Source: Evansella clarkii (GTDB lineage Bacteria; Bacillota; Bacilli; Bacillales; Salisediminibacteriaceae). From it: 64,000 bases of DNA. Made by a program: the position numbers and the translations under genes. Positions 53,670-63,010 of the stretch are shown one piece after another. Position 1 is the stretch's first letter, and each line of letters opens with the position of its first letter. The notes beneath the pieces were generated by a model. It made no database searches and was not told the DNA's origin. It was given only the letters and a program-made list of their open reading frames with translations. Where the stretch lies: contig NZ_KV917376.1 of NCBI RefSeq assembly GCF_002019695.1, forward strand, positions 3,500,040 through 3,564,039, read 5' to 3'.

Positions 53670-54101
53670 TTAAAATTCTATGTAAAAAGGATGGGTATCT
53701 TCATCCAGACAGTATTCAATTCGTTGTCTGAAATTCTTCCAATTTACCATCTCTAACCCTTGCTCAATAGGGAAGAACTCTACTTCCAAACTCTCTGGAG
53801 AAGTCGTTAATGTACCCCCAATCGGCTTGGCCAGGAACAAGGTATTGCATATGGAATCCTTTACATTCTGGAACACTCCACAAAATTTCGATACCTCCAC
53901 ATCGATCCCTGTTTCTTCTTTAGTTTCCCTTATTGCAGCTTCTTTCAAAGACTCTCCTTCTTCCACTTGTCCGCCAGGCATTTCCCAGCCTCTTCTCGGT
54001 CCCTTGATTAGTAGTATTTCGCCCTTTTCATTGATTACAATAGTCGCTGCTGAAACAATATGTTTTGGCGGGGAGTATATAGTTTGTGGTTTCTGTTCCA
54101 T
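53670..54101 (-). CDS. Nudix hydrolase
   Basis: 143 residues, Nudix box GGQVEEGESLKEAAIRETKEETGIDV, intact by pattern. An N-terminal KHIVSAATIVINEKGEILLIKG and EMPGGQVE mark the MutT-like group. GGAGGTC precedes the ATG. Confidence 0.86.
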   Translation of the reverse strand: MEQKPQTIYSPPKHIVSAATIVINEKGEILLIKGPRRGWEMPGGQVEEGESLKEAAIRETKEETGIDVEVSKFCGVFQNVKDSICNTLFLAKPIGGTLTTSPESLEVEFFPIEQGLEMVNWKNFRQRIEYCLDEDTHPFYIEF

Positions 54102-54244
54102 TTGACCTCCATAATTTACTACGGGTGTAGTTTTTTTTAACTAATATTAGACGGTACCTAATTTTAGTTTAGCATAAATTTCCAGCAGTTATGGGCAAAA
54201 AAAGCTGCAAAACTGAAATATGCTGTTTTTATCCGTAATTAGAA

Positions 54245-54778
54245 TTATTTAATGTTTCTCTTTTCGTATATAGTTTTCACGAACTTCTCTTTATGATTTG
54301 TATATTCAGTTATACCTGTTGTTGATTTTCTTATGTATTCCTTCTTTAACTCTAAATATTCTTCTTTAGCATCTGAGTTAGAGTTTAAGTAGTCTCTAAA
54401 GAATATTAAGTTATTCCAGAGTTCTTGTTGATATTCAACCAAATGTATATAGTGAGTTTTTATCTCATATGTATCATCAGTAAATTTCGCCAGAACAATT
54501 TCTCCAGGCCTTTCAACTTTCAATCTTAAGAAACCTGCCTGATACAGACCTTTCAGCAATTGTTTATCTACTTTATCTAACTCGTCCACACCTACTATAA
54601 TATCTATTATTGGTTTTGCGGGCATGTCCGTAATTGCTGTACTGCCAATGTGCTCTATACGGGCTTCCTTAAGGCTGGTGTTATTTAAAATATCTTGTTT
54701 GACATTAAAAAACTCACTTTTCCATTCTTTGTTATGGTCTTCTAATCTAACTTCATCACGATTTAAACCTAACTTCAT
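54245..54778 (-). CDS. GrpB family protein (nucleotidyltransferase-fold)
   Basis: 177 residues. RIEHIGSTAITDMPAKPIIDIIVGV is the GrpB/UPF0157 signature (GS-x-D-like), followed by FTDDTYEIKTHYIHLV and FRDYLNSN. Biochemical function in Bacillus is unclear. GGAGGCTG precedes the ATG. It follows a GNAT gene by 46 bases, probably same transcript. Confidence 0.87.
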   Translation of the reverse strand: MKLGLNRDEVRLEDHNKEWKSEFFNVKQDILNNTSLKEARIEHIGSTAITDMPAKPIIDIIVGVDELDKVDKQLLKGLYQAGFLRLKVERPGEIVLAKFTDDTYEIKTHYIHLVEYQQELWNNLIFFRDYLNSNSDAKEEYLELKKEYIRKSTTGITEYTNHKEKFVKTIYEKRNIK

Positions 54779-54824
54779 TTAATCAGCCTCCTCTAAACTG
54801 AATTTTACTTTAACTCTTATTCTT

Positions 54825-55397
54825 TTAGCGAAATTCAGGTACCAGGGCATAAATACACGTGTCTGTTAATCTGCTTCTATCTGCAGATAAATCCTCGTTC
54901 TTTAAAATCCCTTCTAACTCAAACCCTAATTTTTCAGGAATAGAACGACTCTTTAGATTAGAAGACTCACATCTGATTTCAATTCTCTTAAATTTAATAT
55001 CATTCAATCCAAACTCAGTTAACGTTTTTACTGTTTCTGACATATACCCTTTACCGCTAAATTTCGTGTTAATCCAGTATCCAATCTGACATTTAGGAAT
55101 CTCCCAGTTTATATTTTCAAAACTTGCTACTCCTGTAAACTCATTGGTTTCTTTATGAAAAATAAGAAAACGTAAACTCTCTCTTTTTAAAAAGTTAATA
55201 TGTGCTTCCCGCAAATTCGCTTCAGTTTCCTCAACACTAGGCATTGTCTGTGCAAATGGCAGCCAAGCCTGCAGCTCATTTAAAGAATCTTTTATTGCTG
55301 CATTAACAAAACTACCGTCTCCAAATTGTCTTGGGGGTCGTAAAATAAGTCTCTCCGTTTCTAATTGCGTTGGTATATTAACTAATAATGGATTCAT
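54825..55397 (-). CDS. RimJ/RimL-type GNAT acetyltransferase
   Basis: 190 residues. ETERLILRPPRQFGD, then CQIGYWINTKFSGKGYMSE and SRSIPEKLGFELEGILKNE match the ribosomal-protein alanine acetyltransferase group (YdaF/YjcK-like). The ATG is at 55397; AAGGGAAAA is upstream. Confidence 0.87.
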   Translation of the reverse strand: MNPLLVNIPTQLETERLILRPPRQFGDGSFVNAAIKDSLNELQAWLPFAQTMPSVEETEANLREAHINFLKRESLRFLIFHKETNEFTGVASFENINWEIPKCQIGYWINTKFSGKGYMSETVKTLTEFGLNDIKFKRIEIRCESSNLKSRSIPEKLGFELEGILKNEDLSADRSRLTDTCIYALVPEFR

Positions 55398-55450
55398 TAG
55401 ATTTTCCCTTCAGCCACACGCGTTTTATTCTAGTAAAGATCCGTACTCCA

Positions 55451-55798
55451 CTAGTACAAGTAAACAGTCAGCACTATTGGCAGTACAGCTAAGACTATAC
55501 TGCAAACAAAGATAGCTTTAACTTGCATAGGACTTGCAAATTCCTTTGGGTCTTTTTTTAATTCCAGCCATAAAACAGAAGTAACAGCTGATAAAATTCC
55601 TATATTCTTAAAAGTATCTGATTCGACTCCGAGTATGGAATATATGTAGAGTAAAAATCCACTTATGAAATATCAAATAATAAATAGTAAAACGTACTTT
55701 TTTATTCCTTTAAAAGTGTACGACTGAGATAGATAGATTCGTACAAATAAATAAACAATAGCAAAACCAATAATACATGTAATAATAAGAGCAATCAT
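55451..55798 (-). pseudogene. Membrane protein gene broken by one in-frame TGA
   Basis: From ATG at 55798 (CGGAAAT context) a membrane protein reads for 41 residues (ending KKYVLLFII), meets TGA at 55673-55675, then continues in the same frame for 73 residues (YFISGFLLYIYS...TVYLY) to TAG. Both parts are hydrophobic and form one plausible four-helix protein of about 115 residues. TGA could be a TGG-to-TGA change. GGGGGAAG lies upstream. Confidence 0.68.
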
Positions 55799-55893
55799 AT
55801 TTCCGATAATTCTTCCCCCATTTAATAACAACAAATTAATGAGTTAAACTCCCGGTTGCATTTCAACATAGACTGTGGAATCAATTATCCCTC

Positions 55894-56173
55894 TACGTTT
55901 GTTCATTAAAAGGACTAATATCAATAGTGTAATATTCCAGGTATGATTGAGATAAATTTTGTTCTAAATATGTACGAAGTTCTGTTTCACTTGTATTTTC
56001 ATCAATTTTTATGTATATAACAGGGTTAGTAACACCAACATAGAAACAAATTTATCCCACGCTTCATCAAGGACAGCTCCCGTACTAAATGGCTCTTCTA
56101 TATTGACATTCATAAATATAATTAAGAGGAAAACAACGACACCTGCCAATGATAAAAAACTAATTCTTTTCAA
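55894..56173 (-). pseudogene. Frameshifted small exported protein gene
   Basis: TTG at 56173 after GGGAGAGGTG opens a frame with a signal-anchor (KRISFLSLAGVVVFLLIIF) that runs to about DEAWDKFVS. A one-base shift then gives VGVTNPVIYIKIDENTSE and LEQNLSQSYLEYYTIDISPFNEQT before TAG. The coding length is 280 bases, not a multiple of three. Adjacent to another broken gene. Confidence 0.62.
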
Positions 56174-56263
56174 GTATTACACCTCTCCCTTAGCAGATTT
56201 TTCAAATCTTTATCTGCACTTCTTCCCGTTACTCCAATTAATCAATTATTGAAATAATAGCTT

Positions 56264-56347
56264 TCATTTTTTTAGAAAGAAAAACAGTATAATGACAATC
56301 ATAATTCCAATGGCAATAAGTATTGGGTTTCCAAAAATAAGTTCCAT
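56264..56347 (-). CDS. Very small membrane peptide, 27 residues
   Basis: MELIFGNPILIAIGIMIVII... ending LKK, one membrane helix, with GAAGGAGT five bases before the ATG at 56347. Sits just upstream of two broken genes. It could be a real small protein. Confidence 0.5.
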   Translation of the reverse strand: MELIFGNPILIAIGIMIVIILFFFLKK

Positions 56348-56481
56348 AAAATACTCCTTCACCCTAATAATTTTCACTCAAGCGTGTAGTAAATTCATTT
56401 GGAAAATATTACAGAATATTTTAAAACCTCATTTAAGTTTAACATTTTTTCCTAAATATCCCAATAGACTGGAACAAAAAA

Positions 56482-56501
56482 GAGCTGCAATATTGCAACT
56501 C
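56482..56501 (-). terminator. Terminator after the Cys-rich gene
   Basis: GAGTTGCAAT pairs with ATTGCAGCTC (one G-T-type pair), followed by TTTTTTG on the minus strand. Confidence 0.75.
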
Positions 56502-56509
56502 ATAATTTG

Positions 56510-56965
56510 CTAACTCTCTCCCCGGAAGGTTACTAACCATGGAAGATTCATATGTATTTCAAATTGAATAGTCGGCATTGGAAACCCTTCAGGTACTAAC
56601 GTTAACTCCTCACTAAAACATATATCTACCTTAGTATTTTCGAAAAAGTTTGGTGATGATAGTTCGCTATTTTCCGTAGTAGGTCCTTCAATTATTTTAC
56701 CGGCGATATGATAAAAAGCACCGTAAAAATGGGTTTTATCTTGATTCTCCAAGTAGTGAGAAACTTCCCCTTCTTTTCTTGGATCAATACCAAGTGAATT
56801 AAAAAGTTCTTTAATTTCCAGTGGGAATTTATCACAAGCTAAAACATAATTAGCACAATAATCACACTGACAATCCTCTGTAATTAAATGATAATTATCA
56901 TAAAATCTTTTTGTTTTCCTTACATCAATTTCAATAGTCCAAATGCCAAATTTCATTATTTTCAT
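56510..56965 (-). CDS. Hypothetical protein with CxCxYC cluster
   Basis: 151 residues. The early cluster TEDCQCDYCANYVLAC suggests a metal site. The rest is soluble. The motif is known in uncharacterised Bacillus proteins but I cannot name the family. A terminator follows. Confidence 0.62.
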   Translation of the reverse strand: MKIMKFGIWTIEIDVRKTKRFYDNYHLITEDCQCDYCANYVLACDKFPLEIKELFNSLGIDPRKEGEVSHYLENQDKTHFYGAFYHIAGKIIEGPTTENSELSSPNFFENTKVDICFSEELTLVPEGFPMPTIQFEIHMNLPWLVTFRGES

Positions 56966-57060
56966 ATATCACACCTATATCTTCAGGTTTTCCTCGTTAT
57001 TTTTTGACCAGTGTTTCTTCATTTTCCAGGTTTAGGCTCACCATTTGCCGGGCAGTAAAA

Positions 57061-57903
57061 CTAAACCACTTTCACATAATCATTTATCATATCCTCGAAC
57101 ACTAATTTCTCTTCTAAAAATGGAAAGTGATTACTGTTCTCGAAAATATAAAGTTTTGATAGTGGTACAAGCTGATGGATTTCTTGCGAGTATATGAGTG
57201 GACATTGTGAATCATGTTTACCGCAAAAAATGAAAGTGGGAGTCTTTATTTTGGTAATGTCCTTTCTAATATCATACTCAGGTAATTCTTCATATGAAAA
57301 GTAATCCAGGCGTTTTTGAACAACTCTGCCACTACTTGGTTTGGAAAAATATTCATCAAATCTTTCCGGGTCAAATAAAGACATTTCAGTCCATTCTCTT
57401 CCTGCCTGAATTCTTTCTTCCTTTGTTGATTCCTTAGATTTTAAAATAAAGAAAAGCTCTTTGAGTCTTTTGTTTCTTGGATTCAAAGAACTATAAATGC
57501 TTTCTTTATGTTTCATATAGTCATTACTCGCCGCGCCACCGCCTGCTAATAGTCGTTTTAATGATTTTGGATGCTTAGAACCGTAAACCAATCCTAACAT
57601 TCCGCCTGTTGAATGGCCTGCATAATTCCACTCTTTTAAGCATAAAGCCTCTCTTATTGCTTCCAGGTCCTTTACCGTTTCATTCATGCTTAGCTCTTCT
57701 TTTGTTTTGGCTCTATTCGAATTTCCTGTCTCTTTTAAATTAATAAGGTAAACACGAAAAGAATCTGTAAACATATTCGCAAAATAATTCCCGCGTTCAT
57801 TAAACTCACTATATAAGTGAATTACACATAAAGGTTCTCCGCTGCCAGAAACAAATACTTCAAATTGTCCTCTGGCAGTCTTAACATATATTTGCTTCCA
57901 CAT
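57061..57903 (-). CDS. Alpha/beta hydrolase (proline iminopeptidase-like)
   Basis: 280 residues. Nucleophile elbow YAGHSTGGMLG (Ser in GHSTGG), Asp in FCGKHDSQCP and His in SNHFPFLEE. The layout fits alpha/beta hydrolases close to proline iminopeptidases. GAGAGGGAAA precedes the ATG. Confidence 0.86.
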   Translation of the reverse strand: MWKQIYVKTARGQFEVFVSGSGEPLCVIHLYSEFNERGNYFANMFTDSFRVYLINLKETGNSNRAKTKEELSMNETVKDLEAIREALCLKEWNYAGHSTGGMLGLVYGSKHPKSLKRLLAGGGAASNDYMKHKESIYSSLNPRNKRLKELFFILKSKESTKEERIQAGREWTEMSLFDPERFDEYFSKPSSGRVVQKRLDYFSYEELPEYDIRKDITKIKTPTFIFCGKHDSQCPLIYSQEIHQLVPLSKLYIFENSNHFPFLEEKLVFEDMINDYVKVV

Positions 57904-58017
57904 AATTTTCCCTCTCTTTACTTGTTCAACTTGAAATAGTCTCCCCGACAGTTCTACTAGAGCAGCCGAATTTACTAGGCTAGTTCTCCCTGCTAATTGA
58001 ACAGTTATGCTTTAAAG

Positions 58018-58455
58018 TTATTTATTCCAAGCAGAAGCAATAATTGTCTCAGCGCGTTTAATACTTTCTTTTAAATAATCTGGTGATTGGGGGTGGTTTA
58101 ACACTTCCTCGGTAGAAAGCCATAGCACTCTCTCAACTTCCTCCGGGCTTTTAGGAAAAGGTTCACCAGATAAGTACTCACATAGAAAAACAATATCTAC
58201 AACTTTTTCACCTTTATCAGTGATAAAAGATGTGCTATGAACATACTTCATATTATCTTTTACTTCTACGCCAACTTCTTCAGCTATTTCACGCTTAACA
58301 GTTCTTTCTAATATGTCAGAGGAGTTCCCTTCATCTTCAACCTTACCGCCCGCGATTGAAAGCAAGCCACCTGCATGTTCTTCTTTTTTACTCCGTTCAA
58401 TTATTAGCCATTTACCATTTTTAAATATGGCACCTTCGACATTGACTATAAACAT
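58018..58455 (-). CDS. Nudix hydrolase
   Basis: 145 residues from ATG at 58455 (TTGGAGGGAATC upstream). Nudix box GGKVEDEGNSSDILERTVKREIAEEVGVEV has a slightly longer first part but keeps REIAEEVG. Substrate unknown. Confidence 0.84.
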   Translation of the reverse strand: MFIVNVEGAIFKNGKWLIIERSKKEEHAGGLLSIAGGKVEDEGNSSDILERTVKREIAEEVGVEVKDNMKYVHSTSFITDKGEKVVDIVFLCEYLSGEPFPKSPEEVERVLWLSTEEVLNHPQSPDYLKESIKRAETIIASAWNK

Positions 58456-58618
58456 TATGATTCCCTCCAAAAATATCTGAACTGATTAACCAATATGTAC
58501 TAATTATATCGTTACAAAAACGGTTTGGGCATAACTTCATACATATTTTAACATTTATAAGGAAGTTACGTTTGGAACTTTTCAAATAATTGAATTTTAT
58601 TATTGGATATTACAACAA

Positions 58619-59371
58619 TTATCCATCACCCTGCCTCTGTTCTTTCTTGTAGGTGTCTAGAAGAACCTTTAACCTGTCGATCTCTTCATCTGTTAGTTCC
58701 TCTAACCTGTCTACTTCACCTTTAATATAAGTAATTGTGCTGTTAGTACTCTCGCTGCCTTTTTGTAAAAAATATGTGGCAACCGCACTTGTAACAAGGC
58801 CCAGCAGCCCAATGCCAAAAATCATTAAAACAACAGCAATCATTCGGCCAATAATCGTCTCGGGACTAAGATCCCCGTAACCAACCGTTGTGGAAGTCAC
58901 AATCGCCCACCATACTGCATCCATATATGTTTCAATTTCCGGCTCAAAATACTGTACAGGTATAGAAAGAACGAAAATAAACACAAATAAGCCAAGGATT
59001 ACTTTATCCAGATTGTTTGTTCTCAGAATTTCCAGCAGCGGCTTAAAATGATTTTTCAGAATAAGTATAGCCCTTAGCACCCGGAAGAGCCTGGCAAGTC
59101 TTGCGAGACGGAAGACAGAATCAAAGGGAATTATGGCAATAATATCCAGTGGATTCTTCTTTACATAATCCCATTTACGGTCACTTAAGAAAAACCGCAC
59201 GGAGACATCGATAACGAAGATCAGCCAGATAATAAAATCTATATATCTTGTATAGTTTGTTTCATTCCATATTGTGACTACAGATATAATTGCTAATATT
59301 GCCATTACAATCTCATAACCGACTGTTATTTTTCTTTTTCGGTTCCAAACCTCTTCCCCGGATTGTGTCAT
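58619..59371 (-). CDS. Voltage-gated-type potassium channel (ion channel family)
   Basis: 250 residues. Six hydrophobic segments fit a small Kv-like channel: an S4-like helix with regular Arg (FRLARLARLFRVLRA at about 85-100), the selectivity filter TTVGYGDLSPE and a final S6. A charged C-terminal tail follows. The family passes K+; gating by voltage or ligand is not proven. CAAGAGGTG precedes the ATG. Confidence 0.9.
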   Translation of the reverse strand: MTQSGEEVWNRKRKITVGYEIVMAILAIISVVTIWNETNYTRYIDFIIWLIFVIDVSVRFFLSDRKWDYVKKNPLDIIAIIPFDSVFRLARLARLFRVLRAILILKNHFKPLLEILRTNNLDKVILGLFVFIFVLSIPVQYFEPEIETYMDAVWWAIVTSTTVGYGDLSPETIIGRMIAVVLMIFGIGLLGLVTSAVATYFLQKGSESTNSTITYIKGEVDRLEELTDEEIDRLKVLLDTYKKEQRQGDG

Positions 59372-59598
59372 TTATTAATCACCTCTTGAAATAATTGGAA
59401 TAAGTACTCGGACAATTATAACATCCAGCTTTTTATATTTCCCGTATGATTTAATGCCTTTCTTAACATCATTAATTGGGTATAAAGCTTTTATATTTAA
59501 TAATGTCTTTTTATATCCAAACTGCATATATATAATTTAAGCTTGAAAAAAGGAGGTGCGACTTGCTCTGACAAGTTTAATTAAAGCGAGCAACTGTC

Positions 59599-60198
59599 AT
59601 GGAAAATAAGCGTCCTTATAACTCTGAGCTTCGGGAGAAACGAAAACAGTCAACGATAAACAACATTATTTTATCCACGTACCAAATGCACTCCGATGGA
59701 ATTACTGATATTAAAACTATCGCAGAAAACGCTGGTGTATCCGTCCCCACGATCAGAAAATACTTTCCTACAAATGAAGATTTATTTAAAGGCTGTGCCG
59801 CTCACTTTATGAAACACAACAGGTTGCCGGAGATTCACCGGTATTTTCATATCGACTGTCTTGAAGACAAAGTTTCAGCAATAGTAACTGATTTTTATTC
59901 CTTTCATGAAGACACAATGGAACTTGTCTGGCTCTCTTTTCGCCTTGCTGAACAATCGAAAGTAATGAGAAATTCCTCACTACAGAATGAGGCAATTGTA
60001 AAAGCCGCAGCGAAAGTAATGCTGCAGGAAGTAACTATCCCTGAGGATAGAAAAAAACAAGTCCAGGGCTATGTGCAAGGATTGCTTCATCCGCTTTTTT
60101 ACCGGACATTACGAGTTACTGGACGTATGGAAAAAGAAAAATGTATTGAACATACAGAACAGGCAATTCTGCATCAATTAAAGGAGGGAGAAAGATGA
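59599..60198 (+). CDS. TetR-family regulator
   Basis: 199 residues. N-terminal helix-turn-helix (about 15-60, TDIKTIAENAGVSVPTIRKYFPTNEDLFKG) and a helical effector domain. Its stop overlaps the start of the cupin gene by four bases, so both are one operon. The start at 59599 lacks a clear SD directly upstream; AAGGAGGTG is 40 bases up. Confidence 0.85.
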   Translation: MENKRPYNSELREKRKQSTINNIILSTYQMHSDGITDIKTIAENAGVSVPTIRKYFPTNEDLFKGCAAHFMKHNRLPEIHRYFHIDCLEDKVSAIVTDFYSFHEDTMELVWLSFRLAEQSKVMRNSSLQNEAIVKAAAKVMLQEVTIPEDRKKQVQGYVQGLLHPLFYRTLRVTGRMEKEKCIEHTEQAILHQLKEGER

Positions 60199-60611
60199 CA
60201 ACTGTGAATATCAACAAGCTTCCTTTATTGGATTTATGGTACGAAAAGAATGATAGTAAGAAATGGAAAGCCAATCTCCCCTTCACTCCGCAATTTCCAC
60301 TCTGGTCAGGCATAAAAACAAACGACTCAAGCGTCGTGTTTTTCGAGCTCGAGCCTGGAAAAGAACTTGGGGAGCATTCAGAAAGCAGTGAGGAAATATT
60401 GTTTGTAATCAGCGGCAATGCTGAAGCGGTAATAGGAAGTGAGAAGCACATTATTTCAGACGGAAGTCTCGTTGTCATCCCTCCAGATGTACCTCACTAT
60501 ATTAAAAATACTGGAGAGACTTCCGCAAGGTTTCTCGGGTTCTTCTCGAAAGCTGATTCCCGATCCACCTTCTCGGAGGAAGTCTCGCCTGTTGGAATGA
60601 AGGTGCTTTAA
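60195..60611 (+). CDS. Cupin domain protein
   Basis: 138 residues, one cupin_2 barrel with the metal site GKELGEHSESSEE and VVIPPDVPHYIKNTGE. AAAGGAGGGAG precedes the ATG. Coupled to the TetR gene; likely binds or modifies the ligand of that regulator, which is inference. Confidence 0.86.
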   Translation: MTTVNINKLPLLDLWYEKNDSKKWKANLPFTPQFPLWSGIKTNDSSVVFFELEPGKELGEHSESSEEILFVISGNAEAVIGSEKHIISDGSLVVIPPDVPHYIKNTGETSARFLGFFSKADSRSTFSEEVSPVGMKVL

Positions 60612-60705
60612 TAAGAAATGACAGATGTTTCGGCTAATATGTTCCGCCCCAACGAACATATATAATTCTAGCTATAGTTTCATTCTGTGAGACAGGAAAG
60701 CATAA

Positions 60706-60740
60706 ATAAGGCTCAGTTCAATCTGAACCGAGCCTTAAAG
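60706..60740. terminator. Terminator between cupin and VOC genes
   Basis: AAGGCTCAGTTCA pairs with TGAACCGAGCCTT (one mismatch), serving the convergent genes. Confidence 0.8.
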
Positions 60741-60804
60741 TCTTTATCCTGAATATAATAAACTCCTGTCCGCCGTTGTTTAATAACAGATCTTCCTAAC
60801 CTTC

Positions 60805-61248
60805 TTATTCATCCTCAATAATTAACATATTAGATTCATCAAATTCCCAAATATCACCGTAGGCGACTTCCCAGTAATATCCATCAAGATCTGTGAAATA
60901 ACCACCATAACCGCCCCAGTCGGTTTTCTGCGGCTTTTTCTGAATAGCAGCACCTGCCAAATCTGCCTTCTTAAATATTTCTTCAACCTCTTCTTTTGAT
61001 TTTGCATTATAAGCTAAAGTGATACCAGGAAATCCACTTGTAATTTCTGGAGGATTCTTTTTATTAATATCCAAAGCTAATTCCTCTAAAGGATACAGTG
61101 CTATTCTGGTACCTTCGTTTTTAAAAAAAATTATATCCGGATTACACTCGTTTCCTCTTACTGAAGTATCAAATCCTAATTGTTTAAAAAACTTGTGGGA
61201 CTTTACAATGTCTTTTGTACCAAGTGTTATTATATTTAATCTGTTCAT
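60805..61248 (-). CDS. VOC family protein (glyoxalase/dioxygenase-like)
   Basis: 147 residues. Two beta-alpha-beta-beta-beta units; the second has GYGGYFTDLDGYYWEVAY. Early part: IITLGTKDIVKSHKFFKQLGFD. VOC proteins bind metals and act as isomerases, dioxygenases or drug-binding proteins. Class not resolved. Confidence 0.86.
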   Translation of the reverse strand: MNRLNIITLGTKDIVKSHKFFKQLGFDTSVRGNECNPDIIFFKNEGTRIALYPLEELALDINKKNPPEITSGFPGITLAYNAKSKEEVEEIFKKADLAGAAIQKKPQKTDWGGYGGYFTDLDGYYWEVAYGDIWEFDESNMLIIEDE

Positions 61249-61294
61249 ATAGTATTTCCTCTCTCTTCATTATTTTTTAAGATATCAATCAACC

Positions 61295-61834
61295 CTAGTC
61301 CCATAAAAATTCTATTTCATTTATTTTCCATCCGTCTTCCATTACCATTATGTATTTATAGGTGATTACTTCTCCATTGGCGCCGGTTTGATAATTGATA
61401 GAAACCCTCCCATCTTCATTAGAGAAATCTACTAACTCTAATCCTGGATTAGTGTTTGGTGTCCATTCAAACATAGTATTAAAAGGAAGGTTTATTTGAT
61501 GTGGATTGTGTTCATGATCAGGTTCTTCGTCTGCGGGAAAATAGACTTCATCAGAAAAAAATGGCTTTGCCTCCTCAATATCTTTACTTAAGTGATAGTC
61601 TTCCAGTACTGATATTGCCTGAACAATATCTCTATTATCTATAGACGTTAATTTATTTACCTTTTCTTCCACTCGTGTCAGTTCTTTTTTCAAACGTTCA
61701 TTTTCCTTTAATGCTTCCTCTAACTCTGTCTTATATTCTGCCTCCGCTGAGTTCTCCTTTGTCTCTCCAAAAATCCCTAACACTGTAACGACCAGGATTA
61801 CTATGAGTACCAAGCTTAGATAATTTCTGAACAT
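61295..61834 (-). CDS. Membrane-anchored coiled-coil protein with NTF2-like end (paralogue of 51362-51940)
   Basis: 179 residues. Anchor helix (about 5-22), coiled coil (about 30-65) and a C-terminal domain ending YKYIMVMEDGWKINEIEFLWD. It has the same order as the 51.4-kb gene but diverged strongly. A His-rich patch (EPDHEHNPH) may bind metal. Confidence 0.66.
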   Translation of the reverse strand: MFRNYLSLVLIVILVVTVLGIFGETKENSAEAEYKTELEEALKENERLKKELTRVEEKVNKLTSIDNRDIVQAISVLEDYHLSKDIEEAKPFFSDEVYFPADEEPDHEHNPHQINLPFNTMFEWTPNTNPGLELVDFSNEDGRVSINYQTGANGEVITYKYIMVMEDGWKINEIEFLWD

Positions 61835-62008
61835 AAATGCCTCCTTGTTTTGTCTGTCATTGTTTATAAAAATAATATGATCCTTTCTATCTGTTTTTTA
61901 ATGCATTCTCCCTGTTATATTAACAGGATTTTCCAGTTCCTGGGTACAAAAAAAGCTGCTACATTGCAACCCACAATTTTATAACGCACACGATTTGAGG
62001 AAGATTAG

Positions 62009-62442
62009 TTATCCGTGCACTCCTTTTTCAACTGCCCAATAATGATGTTCATGTATAAGAAGTTGCTTGGCAAAATTAATTTCCAGCCATTTAAGAAGGT
62101 GGTCATCCTCTATTGGTTTTTGTTTTTTTTGGACAATTTCGCTAAGTAAAAATAGCCCTGGCTAAGGCAGGGTTTACCATCAGCTGAATAAAAATATCTC
62201 ATTGCACTTCCTAGGTAAGTACTTATAAAGGCATCGTAGCCTGTTTCTTCTAACAGTTCTCTTGCAAGACACTGGGTGTGACTTTCATCATCTTCTATTC
62301 CGCCACCAGGTAAAAAGTAATGACCTTTCTTAGTTTGAACAGTCAAAACTTTATCCTTTTTAGAATTGAAAATGACCGCATAAACCCCTTTTCTAATTTC
62401 ATAGTCAATTCTATTAATCTTTTCACCAAATACTTTTTTCAT
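62009..62442 (-). pseudogene. Nudix hydrolase gene with frameshift at an A8 run
   Basis: From ATG at 62442 (GAGGTG upstream) the gene reads a Nudix box GGGIEDDESHTQCLARELLEETGYDA but ends early after LAKLSKKNKNQ. A one-base shift at the A8 run near 62130 restores the typical end (QKPIEDDHLLKWLEINFAKQLLIHEHHYWAVEKG) to a TAA at 62009. It may be a real pseudogene, a phase-variable run or an assembly error. Confidence 0.7.
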
Positions 62443-62539
62443 CTTACACCTCAACTATAAGTATTCTACTTATATTATTGAACATGATTAGCGCAGGCAG
62501 TCTATTTAGCTGCCACTCTCGGTTACTGATATAAATAAT

Positions 62540-62860
62540 TTATAAGGTAGTCTTAGTCATAACTTCAGTAAAACTCTCTTCAATTATCTCGCTCTTACTT
62601 TCCAAAAGAACAGACTGAAAGGCTTTGAATAATTCCTGTATCTCCTTTTGGTTATTAATTAATTCTATACTTTTGTTATATTCCTCCTCACTTTTATACT
62701 TAGTGATCTCCATCCACTTTGCAGCATCTTCCCTGCTTTGTAAATAGGTGGTTTGTGAATTAATATACCTTCCGTATATTTCACCAGCTCTTTCCTGTAT
62801 TCTAAAATAATCGTTCATTTTATCGGTTTTAATGTGATAAACATAAACTTTTACATACAT
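62540..62860 (-). CDS. Small alpha/beta-barrel protein, ABM-like
   Basis: 106 residues, KVYVYHIKTDKMNDYFRIQERAGEIYGRY with two-strand/helix order and KWMEITKYKSEEEYNKSI, resembling dimeric alpha-beta barrel (antibiotic-biosynthesis monooxygenase-like) proteins. Similarity weak. Confidence 0.55.
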   Translation of the reverse strand: MYVKVYVYHIKTDKMNDYFRIQERAGEIYGRYINSQTTYLQSREDAAKWMEITKYKSEEEYNKSIELINNQKEIQELFKAFQSVLLESKSEIIEESFTEVMTKTTL

Positions 62861-63010
62861 TTTCTCACCACCCTTTCAGTGATATATAGCTAGTCAGTAC
62901 GTTTGTTTAACAAGAGCAAAGAGCTTATTTTGGTTATTAAACAACCAATTCCATTAAGTAAGCAAATTGATTAGAACTCTAGTTACTCAAGTGGTCAAGT
63001 CTGTTGCATA

